A stretch of 7,494 nucleotides of DNA from Pseudoxanthomonas suwonensis (GCA_003240695.1 QFNC01000069.1:1-7494), one strand, 5' to 3'; positions 1 through 7,129 are shown, counted from the stretch's first letter. Numbers and translations: made by a program. The notes: generated by a model from the letters alone, not told the origin.

Positions 1-1
1 C

Positions 2-1648
2 GACGCCGCCGCCGGTGACCTGCTCGTCAACCTCGTCGCCGCTCTCCAGCTCGGCATCGAGACCCGCTTCGGCGGCAGCATCGGCAACCTGGAGGTGGAG
101 GTCATCGCCCACCCGAACCAGGCGGGGCACCAGGCCGTGCTGCTCTCCGACACCATCGTCGGCGGTACCGGATACCTCTTCGAGCTCGCCTCCGCGCCGT
201 CGGCCTGGGACGTGCTGATCGCCGGACTCCGCGCGCTGGAGGCCTGCCCCTGCCAGGACGAGGGCCTCGCCGCCTGCCACCGCTGCCTGCTGCCGTACGT
301 GCGCCCCATCGCCTATGAGCAGATGCGCCGCACCACCGCGATCGAGGCGCTGCACATCCTGCTCGGAAGCGAGGACCCACAGCCCGGAGCGATGCAGTGG
401 ACCGTCGAGGAGCGCGAGGTCGAGCTGACCGCCGTCACCGAGTCCCCCCTCGAACGTCGCTTCCGCAGCGCTTTCATCCAGGCCATGCAAAGCATCGATG
501 GCGCAGACGTTGCAACCCGCGGCAACGACATCAGCGTGCGGCACGGCGGGCAGACCTTCACCCTCGCCTCACAGGTCGACATCGCCGGGGCCCGCCCCGA
601 CTTCGTCCTCACCTGGCCGGGCGGCGACGTCCAAGGCATCGCGCTCTTCACCGACGGCCGCACTTTCCACGCAACCGCGGTGAATAACAACGTGGCCGAC
701 GACGCGGTCAAGCGAATGCGGGTGCGTCGCGCCGGCTTCATGGTCCTCTCGATCACCAATGCCGACCTCGACGAGGACGCCGCCCGCGAGGTCGCCCCGG
801 AGGGCGCACGATCCAACGGTGCCCTGCCGCCCTTCGTCGACGAAGGAATGGTCCGGCAGTGGGCCGACGGCGGTGTCCAGTACCGCGAGCTCGAACCGAT
901 GCTGCGCGCAACCCCGCTCGAGATCCTGGTTCGGGTCGTCCGACGGGCGAAGACCGACCGCCTGCAGCGACTCGGTGAGGAGCTGCCCTATCTGCTCGTC
1001 CCGACGACCGACCGCTCCGCGCTCACCACCCCCGGCGAGGACTCGGCCGAGCGCCTCGGCGCGAACCTGCTCGACGGGAGAATGCCCGACCCGTTCACCG
1101 ATCCGATGCGCCTTGCCGTAGTGCGCGGCCGCGACGAGCTCGCCGCCGTCGGCCTGCTCGGTCCGCCGCGGCGGAGCCTCACCCTCGTCCTCGACGACCG
1201 CGAGGAGGCGCTGCGCCGCGAGAGCTCTGCCGAGTCGTGGCGGGCCTGGCTGCACCTGGCGAACCTCGCCATCGGACGAGGCGCGCGCCCCGCGCGTCAC
1301 CTCGGCCGAGCAGCCGGCCGCGACCGCGGCAGGGATGCCGTCACGGACCGAACCCGCCCCGGACGCCGGGTTGCAGGACGAGCCGGCCATGCCGGGGGCG
1401 ACTACGCTCCCCGCCGACTACGCCTTCATCGAGAGCGGAGGCAGAGCGGAGAAACCGCTGCCACCAGCCTGGCAGGAGGCCCTGGACGAGGCGTACGACG
1501 AGACCGAGAAGCAGCTCATTGGCGTCCTCGCCCGCTACGACATCGAACCGCCGGTCATTGGCGACGAGTACGGCGCCGGCACGCCGCTGGATTTTGCCTG
1601 GCCGGAGCGCAAGGTCGGCGTCACCTCCTCGGAGCTCGAGGCCCGTGA
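2..1648 (+). CDS. 3' part of large DUF1998-type (probably DEAD/DEAH) helicase, frame broken near 1275
   Basis: The frame is open from base 2 to the window edge, so only the C-terminal part of the protein is visible. Numbering from base 2, residues 1-125 resemble the DUF1998 module that follows the helicase core in DISARM- and Druantia-type helicases. It has an 'LSDTIVGGTGYL' segment, then a cysteine cluster C82-x-C84-x7-C92-x2-C95 that should bind zinc. Residues about 145-250 look like a PD-(D/E)XK/VSR-like fold (SPLERRF around E151, RPDF with D200, FTDGRTFH at 216-223), but the usual glutamate before TDG is F216, so cleavage activity is doubtful. Genuine coding stops at about residue 425 (WRAWLHLANLAIG). 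The formal frame to 1648 then turns into arginine-rich, low-complexity sequence, which is typical out-of-frame GC-rich DNA. The true continuation is in the next frame, to 1745. The helicase motifs themselves lie upstream and are not seen. The long tail fits a large helicase better than a short DrmB-like protein. Confidence 0.82.
   Translation, partial: DAAAGDLLVNLVAALQLGIETRFGGSIGNLEVEVIAHPNQAGHQAVLLSDTIVGGTGYLFELASAPSAWDVLIAGLRALEACPCQDEGLAACHRCLLPYVRPIAYEQMRRTTAIEALHILLGSEDPQPGAMQWTVEEREVELTAVTESPLERRFRSAFIQAMQSIDGADVATRGNDISVRHGGQTFTLASQVDIAGARPDFVLTWPGGDVQGIALFTDGRTFHATAVNNNVADDAVKRMRVRRAGFMVLSITNADLDEDAAREVAPEGARSNGALPPFVDEGMVRQWADGGVQYRELEPMLRATPLEILVRVVRRAKTDRLQRLGEELPYLLVPTTDRSALTTPGEDSAERLGANLLDGRMPDPFTDPMRLAVVRGRDELAAVGLLGPPRRSLTLVLDDREEALRRESSAESWRAWLHLANLAIGRGARPARHLGRAAGRDRGRDAVTDRTRPGRRVAGRAGHAGGDYAPRRLRLHRERRQSGETAATSLAGGPGRGVRRDREAAHWRPRPLRHRTAGHWRRVRRRHAAGFCLAGAQGRRHLLGARGP
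1275..1296 (+). other. Frameshift point in the helicase gene, at a GC-only inverted repeat
   Basis: Convincing coding moves from the frame of base 2 to the frame of base 1275 here, which means one extra base or two missing bases. The site holds CGCGCG (1282-1287), CCC, then CGCGCG (1291-1296): an alternating GC tract with an inverted repeat and a C4 run at 1288-1291. Such DNA favours polymerase slippage and sequencing error. No A/T-type slippery heptamer is present, so programmed frameshifting is the less likely reading. Confidence 0.7.
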
Positions 1649-1745
1649 GCGTGCAGCCCTCGAGCAGGAGGGGTGGGAGATTGTCGGTCCCGACCCGAAG
1701 ACTGTTCTCGCAGCACTGGAGCTGACCGACAAAGGAGACTCATGA
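1335..1745 (+). CDS. Displaced C-terminal module of the DUF1998-type helicase (or separate small protein)
   Basis: This frame is one base ahead of the upstream helicase frame and reads well from about 1275, with G/C-rich third positions. From the ATG at 1335 it would be 136 residues; another ATG lies at 1389. Neither has a well-spaced ribosome binding site: AGGG directly abuts the 1335 ATG. The start is therefore probably an artefact, and the segment is the C-terminus of the preceding gene separated by a frameshift. A Pro/Ala/Glu-rich linker leads into a compact alpha/beta segment with 'LDFAWPERKVGV' and then 'AALEQEGWEIV'. That pattern (D, then K on the next strand, then a helix and GW) recalls small VSR/DUF559-like nuclease folds and the ends of large DUF1998 helicases as I remember them. 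The stop TGA (1743-1745) overlaps the next start as ATGA, which supports this frame as the translated one. An independent small protein remains possible. Confidence 0.7.
   Translation: MPSRTEPAPDAGLQDEPAMPGATTLPADYAFIESGGRAEKPLPPAWQEALDEAYDETEKQLIGVLARYDIEPPVIGDEYGAGTPLDFAWPERKVGVTSSELEARERAALEQEGWEIVGPDPKTVLAALELTDKGDS
1731..1744 (+). promoter_or_regulatory. Ribosome binding site and ATGA coupling for the UvrD-like helicase
   Basis: AAAGGAG (1731-1737) lies four bases before ATG 1742. That ATG shares bases with the TGA (1743-1745) of the preceding frame. This selects 1742 over the in-frame ATG at 1673, which would add 23 residues overlapping coding DNA. It also suggests translational coupling, so the two genes are probably co-expressed from an upstream promoter. 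Confidence 0.85.
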
Positions 1746-4138
1746 GCGACGGCATCATCGCCATCTCGGACACCTTCCTGCCCACCCTGCAGAAGGTGCC
1801 CCGGGAGGTGGCCGGGCAGGTCACCTCCACCCTCGAGATGCTGCGGACCACTCCCGAGTCCCCGGGCCTGCATGTCGAGCCGCTCCAGAATGTGAAGGAC
1901 GACCGGATCCGGTCCGTCCGCGTGAACCGCAAGTACCGGGTGCTGGTGTTCCGACTGAACTCATCGGGGCAGAACGTCTGGCTGGTCGAGGGCGTATACA
2001 ACCACGACGACGCCTACGCCAAAGCCCCCACTCTCTACCTGCGCATGAACCCGATCTCCGGCACCACCGAGATCCGCTCCGACGACGACGCCGTGCAGAC
2101 CGGAGGCGGCTACAGCGAGGAGGAGGTCCGCTCCCGCGCTGCCGCGCTCGCCGCACAGCTCGAGGCCGAGCGCCTTGCCGAGCAGCAGGCCGCGGAGGGC
2201 GCGCGTGAGGCGGACGTCGAGCGAAGCTCGGAGGGGGACGGCGAGGCCGGGCCGACGGGCCCGGTGCTCTCGGTGACCGCGCAGCAGCTCATCGACGACC
2301 TGGGCCTTGACCCGCACCTCGCCGAGCAGGCCGCGGAAGCCGACGACACCACCCTCTACGCGCTCGCCCAGAAGACCAAGAACTGGCAGGGCACCGCCCT
2401 GCTCGATCTCGCCACCGGCACCAGCCTCGAGGACGTGCGCGCGGCGTACTTCACCGGCGTCTCCGGCGGCAGCGCGGTGGGAACCCCCTCGGGCACCGAG
2501 GACGTCCTCCAGTCGCTCAGCGCCGAGAAGTCCCAGGCCAACTACCGCCTCATCGAAGACGACACGGCGCTCGCCGAGGTGCTCGCCTCCGGCAGTTTCG
2601 AGAAGTGGCGGATCTTTCTCCACCCCGAGCAGAAGACATACGTCGAGGTGAATACCCGCGGGCCTTACCGCGTCACCGGTGGCGCCGGCACCGGCAAGAC
2701 CGTGGTCCTGGTCCACCGCGCCGTACGCCTGGCACGCAAGGCTGCGGAGAGCGGCGGCAGCGCCCGGATTGTCCTGACCACCTACACGCGCACCCTTGCC
2801 GACGCGCTCGCGCAGCAGGTTCGCGCCCTCGCGCCCAGCATCCCGCGCCCGGATGCGCTCGGCGCGCCCGGCATCCACGTCACCGGCGTGGACCGCATCG
2901 CCCACGGCGTCGTGACCTCCGCCCAGGACCTCAGCCCGATGGCCGAGGTGCTCGGCTGGACCACGAGGACCCCGAAGTTCTCCCGTCATGCCAGCGAATG
3001 GGATGCGGCGCTTCAGGCGGCAGCTGCTGCCGGTGTGCTCCGGGGCCGCTCGCAGCCGCATGTCACCACCGCCTTCCTCATCGACGAGTACCGCGAGGTC
3101 GTGCTGCCGCATCGGATCCTGACCGAGGCCGACTACCTGCGGGTCTCCCGTACCGGCCGCGGGACTCGTCTTGGCCGTGCCCAGCGTCGCGAGGTGTGGT
3201 CCGTGATCGCCGCGTACCGCGAGGGTGGGCAGCGGGATTCCGCCCTGGACTGGGACGAGACCTCCGCGGTCGCCGCCGCGATCCTCGACGCTCGGGCCGC
3301 AGCGACGGGGGAGCGGGTCGCCGACCACGTGCTGGTCGACGAGGGCCAGGACCTGCGTCCCACGCAGTGGCAGATGCTGCGGGCGCTGGTCGCCGAAGGC
3401 GAGGACGACATGTTCATCGCCGAGGATTCCCACCAGCGCATCTACTCCAACCCGGTGAAGCTCGGCCGGTACGGCATCGCGATCCGAGGCCGCTCACGGC
3501 GGCTCAAGCTCAACTACCGCACCACCGCGCAGAACCTCGACTTCGCCGTCTCGATTCTGCGCGGCGGCGACTTCGACATCGCCGCCATGGAAGACGACGA
3601 CCTGCCCAGCAACGAGGTCGCCCATGGCCCTGAGCGCGGCACGTTCCGCTCGATCCGCACCGGGCCTGAGGTGACGTTCCTACCGGCGACCGACCTCGCT
3701 GACGAGATCGAGAAGGTCGCGGGCCTCATCCGGCAGTGGACCGAAGAGGTCGTCGATGAGGGAGGGGACGCCTCGACCATCGGGGTGCTCACCCGGTTCA
3801 AGAAGACCCGCGACACCCTGGTGCGCGCCCTCGACGATCGCGGCCTGCGCGTCGTCTCCGTGGACCGCAACACCAGCTACCGCGGAGGAGCACCGCTCGT
3901 GATGACCTTCCACCGCGCCAAGGGCATGGAGTTCACCCACGTGGTGCTGTTCGGGGTTGACGACTCCTCGAGCGTCGACGTGGCGCGAGGCGCGTATGAC
4001 GAGCACGCGCGCGAGGCGGCCGAGCTGCAGGAGCGGTCGCTGTTGTACGTCGGCGCGACGCGGGCACGGGATCAGCTGGCGGTGGCATGGGCGGGGAAGG
4101 CGAACGGACTGCTCCAAGCGGGTACGGCGCTGAGCTGA
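1742..4138 (+). CDS. RelE/ParE-like domain fused to UvrD/Rep-family (SF1A) DNA helicase
   Basis: The product is 798 residues from the ATG at 1742. Residues 1-98 have a RelE/ParE toxin-like fold: PGLHVEPL at 41-48, a basic RIRSVRVNRKYRVLVF strand at 55-70, then WLVEGVYNHDDAY. A charged, probably coiled-coil linker (about 124-165) and a small helical domain (about 176-237) follow. The helicase core has every SF1A motif intact: Walker A GGAGTGKT (313-320, K319), motif II DEGQD (533-537), motif III around 'AEDSHQRIY', motif IV LNYRTT (590-595), motif V 'TFHRAKGMEF' (722-731) and motif VI 'LYVGATRAR' (768-776). It should hydrolyse ATP and translocate on single-stranded DNA. No nuclease domain is visible. 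The N-terminal fold is known in TA toxins; here it more likely serves as a nucleic-acid-binding or regulatory module, since no separate antitoxin gene is seen next to it. It is coupled to the helicase gene upstream and lies 51 bases before the GmrSD-like gene. Confidence 0.95.
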   Translation: MSDGIIAISDTFLPTLQKVPREVAGQVTSTLEMLRTTPESPGLHVEPLQNVKDDRIRSVRVNRKYRVLVFRLNSSGQNVWLVEGVYNHDDAYAKAPTLYLRMNPISGTTEIRSDDDAVQTGGGYSEEEVRSRAAALAAQLEAERLAEQQAAEGAREADVERSSEGDGEAGPTGPVLSVTAQQLIDDLGLDPHLAEQAAEADDTTLYALAQKTKNWQGTALLDLATGTSLEDVRAAYFTGVSGGSAVGTPSGTEDVLQSLSAEKSQANYRLIEDDTALAEVLASGSFEKWRIFLHPEQKTYVEVNTRGPYRVTGGAGTGKTVVLVHRAVRLARKAAESGGSARIVLTTYTRTLADALAQQVRALAPSIPRPDALGAPGIHVTGVDRIAHGVVTSAQDLSPMAEVLGWTTRTPKFSRHASEWDAALQAAAAAGVLRGRSQPHVTTAFLIDEYREVVLPHRILTEADYLRVSRTGRGTRLGRAQRREVWSVIAAYREGGQRDSALDWDETSAVAAAILDARAAATGERVADHVLVDEGQDLRPTQWQMLRALVAEGEDDMFIAEDSHQRIYSNPVKLGRYGIAIRGRSRRLKLNYRTTAQNLDFAVSILRGGDFDIAAMEDDDLPSNEVAHGPERGTFRSIRTGPEVTFLPATDLADEIEKVAGLIRQWTEEVVDEGGDASTIGVLTRFKKTRDTLVRALDDRGLRVVSVDRNTSYRGGAPLVMTFHRAKGMEFTHVVLFGVDDSSSVDVARGAYDEHAREAAELQERSLLYVGATRARDQLAVAWAGKANGLLQAGTALS

Positions 4139-4173
4139 CCGTGACCGCGGCATTCACGATGCCCTGAAGACGA

Positions 4174-4189
4174 AAGAGGATGACCCGTT
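4174..4189 (+). promoter_or_regulatory. Ribosome binding site of the GmrSD-like gene
   Basis: AAGAGGA (4174-4180) precedes ATG 4190 by nine bases and fixes that start. The 51-base gap after the helicase stop contains no hairpin with a T-tract, so I see no terminator and expect read-through transcription. Confidence 0.7.
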
Positions 4190-6766
4190 ATGAAGGCCAC
4201 AGAGACGACGCTCAAGGAGTTGCTCGAGGGCACCAAGCAGTACCAGGTGCCGCTGTACCAGCGCACCTACTCATGGACGAAGGACCAGCACGAGCGCCTG
4301 TGGCGTGACCTGGTGCTCCTCGCGGAGGACAGGCAGGTGAACCGGGATGCGACCCACTTCCTCGGCTCGGTCGTCCTCGCCCCGTCGCCCTCGAACGGGC
4401 CGACGGGCGTGCACCGGTACCTGGTCGTCGACGGCCAACAGCGCCTCACGACGCTCTCGATCCTGCTAGCGGCGCTGCGCGACCATCGCGCCGCCACGGA
4501 GGGATCGCAGCACCGGGACCGTATCAATGAGCAGTACCTCGAGAACAAGTGGGAGGAGGAGAGCGCCCGTCTCAAGCTTTCCCCGACCCAGGCAGATCGC
4601 GACTCCTACCGCGCCTGTATCCGCCAGACCAGCAGCGCCGGCAGCTCCGACGGGATCGGTGAGGCGTACCGGTACTTCACCGGGCGACTATCCGCCTCGG
4701 CGAACGAGGACACGCCGGTGGATGTCCAGGCCCTGGAGGAGGCGGTGCTGCTGGGCCTCGCCCTCGTCTCCGTCACCGCGCAGAAGGAGGACAACGTCCA
4801 CCGAATCTTCGAGTCGCTGAACAATACGGGTCTCCAGCTCACCCAGGGGGACCTGCTGAGGAACCATCTCTTCATGCGCCTGGACAGCAAGGCGGAGGAG
4901 GCGTACACCGACCTCTGGCTCCCGCTGCAGAAGACACTGGCGCCCAAGCAGCTGGAGCTGCTGTTCTGGCTCGACCTGGTCCAGGACAACCCCAAGGCCC
5001 GACAGTCCACCATCTACTCCGACCAGGTGCAGCGTCTCGAGATGTTCCGGGACGAGCACGAGCTGGTTGAGGAGATCGCACGGTTCCGGCGCCTCGGAGG
5101 CCTGCTCGCCGTCATCCTGAACCCGGAGCGTGAGCAGGACGCGTATGTGCGTACGCGGCTCACCCGCCTGAAGGCCTGGGGGACGTCGACGGTCTACCCG
5201 CTGCTCCTGCACCTGATGGACCGCCGTGATCGTGGGACGTCGTCCTCGGCCGAGATCGGCGCCGCGATGCTCTCCGTCGAATCCTTCCTGGTGCGGCGGC
5301 TCCTCATCGGGCGGGCAACGGCGAACATCAACCGCACCCTGCTCGCCACGACCTCCGAGGTGAAGGACGAGGAGGACGTCGCGGCCGCCGTGCACCGCTA
5401 CCTCTCCACAGGCCGGAAGTACTTCGCCTCCGACAAGGAGGTCGCCGCGAGCCTCGCGACGGTCCCCTTCTATCTCAACGGACGGAGCAACCAGCGCAAG
5501 CTCGTGCTGCAGTGGATCGAGGAGTCCTACGAGAGCAAAGAGCCCGTCGACCCCTCCCAGCTCACCATCGAGCACGTCATGCCGCGCACGCCGACCGAGG
5601 CCTGGCGGGAGGAGCTCGCCCCCGAGCTCGGTGAGGAAGAATCGTTCGAGGAGGTCCACCAGGGCCTCCAGCACACCCTGGGGAATCTCACCCTGACCGG
5701 CTACAACTCCACGCTCAGCAACAGCCCGTTCTCGGTCAAGCGGAAACATCTCACTACCAGTGGGCTACGGATGAACCAGGAGATCGCCTCCGTGGAATCG
5801 TGGGGTCGTGAGGCGATCCGCGCGAGGGCTCGGGCACTCGCGGCGAGGATCGCGACGATATGGCCGGAACCGGAGCACACTGCCCAGGTGGAGGAGCTCC
5901 CGCCGAGCTGGCAGAAGCTCGCCAGGGCCATCGCAGAGATCCCTCCAGGGGCTTGGACCACGTACGGCGATCTCGCCGCGCTCATCGGCAGCCATCCGGT
6001 CCCGGTGGGGGCGCGCATCGCGAAGTATCCGATGAGCAACGGGCATCGGGTGCTGCAGGTCGAGGGCACGATCTCGCCAGGTTTCCGGTGGTACGAGCCC
6101 GGCCGGACGGACGATCCCCGAGCCGTGCTCGAGGAGGAAGGCCTCCGATTCGACGCCGCCGGTCGCGCAGACCGTTCACAACGGCTTTCCGCCGACGACC
6201 TCGCCGACCTCATGGGAGTCACCTCTGAGGACATCCCCGGCATCATGTCGGTCCCAGCCGGCCAGGACGAGACGCTGCACGAGTCGTTCCTCAAACAGCT
6301 CGGAGCGGAAGCAACTCCCGCAGAGTTCGATGCCGTGCTGCACGTGATCAGTGCCTGGGAGGGTCTCGGCGGAGAAGTCAGCTATGGAACGGCCAAGACG
6401 ACGTCCTGCTTCCTGATCTCGCGTGCGCCGTCCAAAGGATCCATATGGCCCGTCGCGATCTACCCCGACGGGTACATCGAAGTGGTCTTCCAGTATCTTG
6501 CGACGCGTCCGCCATTCGACGTCCTCCAGAAGAGGGACGAGCTGCGGTCACGGCTCAACACGATCTCCGGAGTCGACATTCCGACGTCGAAGCTCGCACT
6601 CCGTCCGAACGTGAAGTTCTCGTCGATCTCCAGCACTTCCGGGCTGGAGACGTTCGTCAGCACTCTGGAGTGGTTCTTCCGCGAGGTGGATGAGCACTGG
6701 AGCTCGCCCGTAGATGGGGACGACGAGCTCGCCTTCGATCTCGTCGACGTGGGCGCCGAGGAGTAG
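4190..6766 (+). CDS. GmrSD-like DUF262-DUF1524 nuclease fused to alkyltransferase-like (MGMT-fold) domain
   Basis: The product is 858 residues in at least four parts. Residues 1-235 are DUF262: PLYQRTYSW (21-29), DGQQR (81-85) and FESLNNTGLQLTQGDLLRN (207-225). In SspE, BrxU and GmrSD enzymes this domain is an NTP-dependent sensor and switch. A helical region follows. Residues about 405-555 are DUF1524, an HNH-type nuclease: IEHVMP (460-465, H462), LGNLTLTGYN (497-506) and SNSPFSVK (510-517). Residues about 570-680 match the DNA-binding domain of O6-alkylguanine-DNA alkyltransferases: GAWTTYGDLA (587-596), with Y592 in the base-flipping tyrosine position, and SNGHRV (616-621), where the PCHRV cysteine is G618. 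It is thus alkyltransferase-like: it could flip and read a base but not remove an alkyl group. Residues 686-858 form a further domain I cannot name. The likely role is a modification-dependent (type IV-like) restriction enzyme; that is inference. Single-chain GmrSD proteins are common, and this one is long through the added reader and tail. Confidence 0.95.
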   Translation: MKATETTLKELLEGTKQYQVPLYQRTYSWTKDQHERLWRDLVLLAEDRQVNRDATHFLGSVVLAPSPSNGPTGVHRYLVVDGQQRLTTLSILLAALRDHRAATEGSQHRDRINEQYLENKWEEESARLKLSPTQADRDSYRACIRQTSSAGSSDGIGEAYRYFTGRLSASANEDTPVDVQALEEAVLLGLALVSVTAQKEDNVHRIFESLNNTGLQLTQGDLLRNHLFMRLDSKAEEAYTDLWLPLQKTLAPKQLELLFWLDLVQDNPKARQSTIYSDQVQRLEMFRDEHELVEEIARFRRLGGLLAVILNPEREQDAYVRTRLTRLKAWGTSTVYPLLLHLMDRRDRGTSSSAEIGAAMLSVESFLVRRLLIGRATANINRTLLATTSEVKDEEDVAAAVHRYLSTGRKYFASDKEVAASLATVPFYLNGRSNQRKLVLQWIEESYESKEPVDPSQLTIEHVMPRTPTEAWREELAPELGEEESFEEVHQGLQHTLGNLTLTGYNSTLSNSPFSVKRKHLTTSGLRMNQEIASVESWGREAIRARARALAARIATIWPEPEHTAQVEELPPSWQKLARAIAEIPPGAWTTYGDLAALIGSHPVPVGARIAKYPMSNGHRVLQVEGTISPGFRWYEPGRTDDPRAVLEEEGLRFDAAGRADRSQRLSADDLADLMGVTSEDIPGIMSVPAGQDETLHESFLKQLGAEATPAEFDAVLHVISAWEGLGGEVSYGTAKTTSCFLISRAPSKGSIWPVAIYPDGYIEVVFQYLATRPPFDVLQKRDELRSRLNTISGVDIPTSKLALRPNVKFSSISSTSGLETFVSTLEWFFREVDEHWSSPVDGDDELAFDLVDVGAEE

Positions 6767-6854
6767 GAGGACCGTCGCAGCCGGCATGGTGAATACTCAT
6801 TCCTGTCCGCCCAACGATCTGAGCGAGATTGGTTCCACCTTCGAGCGCACCGGG

Positions 6855-6894
6855 GAGCAGCGAGGCGTCCCTCGCGAGGGAACGGCCACTGCTC
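6855..6894. repeat. Nested palindrome, 40 bases
   Basis: A perfect 14-base palindrome, TCCCTCGCGAGGGA (6868-6881), sits centrally between GAGCAG (6855-6860) and CTGCTC (6889-6894). The two intervening segments are exactly seven bases each. The two-fold symmetry suits binding by a dimeric protein or a hairpin with a symmetric internal loop. No T-run follows, so it is not an ordinary terminator. Confidence 0.55.
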
Positions 6895-7055
6895 GGGAGG
6901 GCGTCCAGGTGTGGAGCAATGTCGCGTGGGGACAGGGATGCTGTCATGCCGTGGTCCGTGCGAGCCAGGCGCCGGAGGCGTTCGTCTGTCTGACCCCTTC
7001 TGAACACTTGTCGCAATGACCCACCTCTCGGTGGTGAGTCCTTCAGTGAAAGGTC

Positions 7056-7074
7056 GCGCCGCAAAAAGCGGCGC
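7056..7074. repeat. Perfect GC-rich hairpin with A5 loop
   Basis: GCGCCGC (7056-7062) and GCGGCGC (7068-7074) are perfect reverse complements around AAAAA. Neither strand has a T-tract after the stem, so termination is not supported. It could be a subterminal structure of the adjoining insertion element. A smaller stem, CCACC-TCTC-GGTGG, lies at 7021-7034. Confidence 0.55.
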
Positions 7075-7087
7075 AGGTGATGAGATG

Positions 7088-7129
7088 TCTGTGCCTCCTC
7101 AGGGGTCCGTCGGCCCTGACTTGCACAGA
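7088..7129. repeat. Two-storey hairpin, 42 bases
   Basis: The outer arms TCTGTGC (7088-7094) and GCACAGA (7123-7129) pair over 7 bp. The inner arms TCAGGG (7099-7104) and CCCTGA (7114-7119) pair over 6 bp around a nine-base loop, with only a 4/3-base internal loop between the stems. It lies about 95 bases before the transposase start and could be a leader structure or part of an insertion-sequence end. Confidence 0.5.

Noticed and set aside
1275..1300. Programmed ribosomal frameshift
   Set aside because: There is no typical slippery heptamer, and the only repeats are GC tracts that better explain slippage or sequencing error. It is not fully excluded.
1237..1725. + strand frame of 162 codons covering the helicase frame break
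   Set aside because: It is in the third frame and gives Arg/Pro/Ser-rich sequence without domain character. The frame ending at 1745 has the better codon pattern and the ATGA overlap.
1961..3433. Long open frame of 490 codons on the - strand
   Set aside because: It lies opposite the intact UvrD-type helicase, whose motifs are all on the + strand. GC-rich DNA commonly leaves the antisense frame open.
4688..5749. Open frame of 353 codons on the - strand
   Set aside because: It is antisense to the DUF262/DUF1524 coding region and has no recognisable protein features.
6714..7019. Small + strand frame of 101 codons (or 78 from the ATG at 6786)
   Set aside because: It overlaps the nuclease gene, has mixed third-position use and no good ribosome binding site, and resembles no family.
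7056..7074. Rho-independent terminator
   Set aside because: The stem is perfect, but neither strand has a run of Ts after it.
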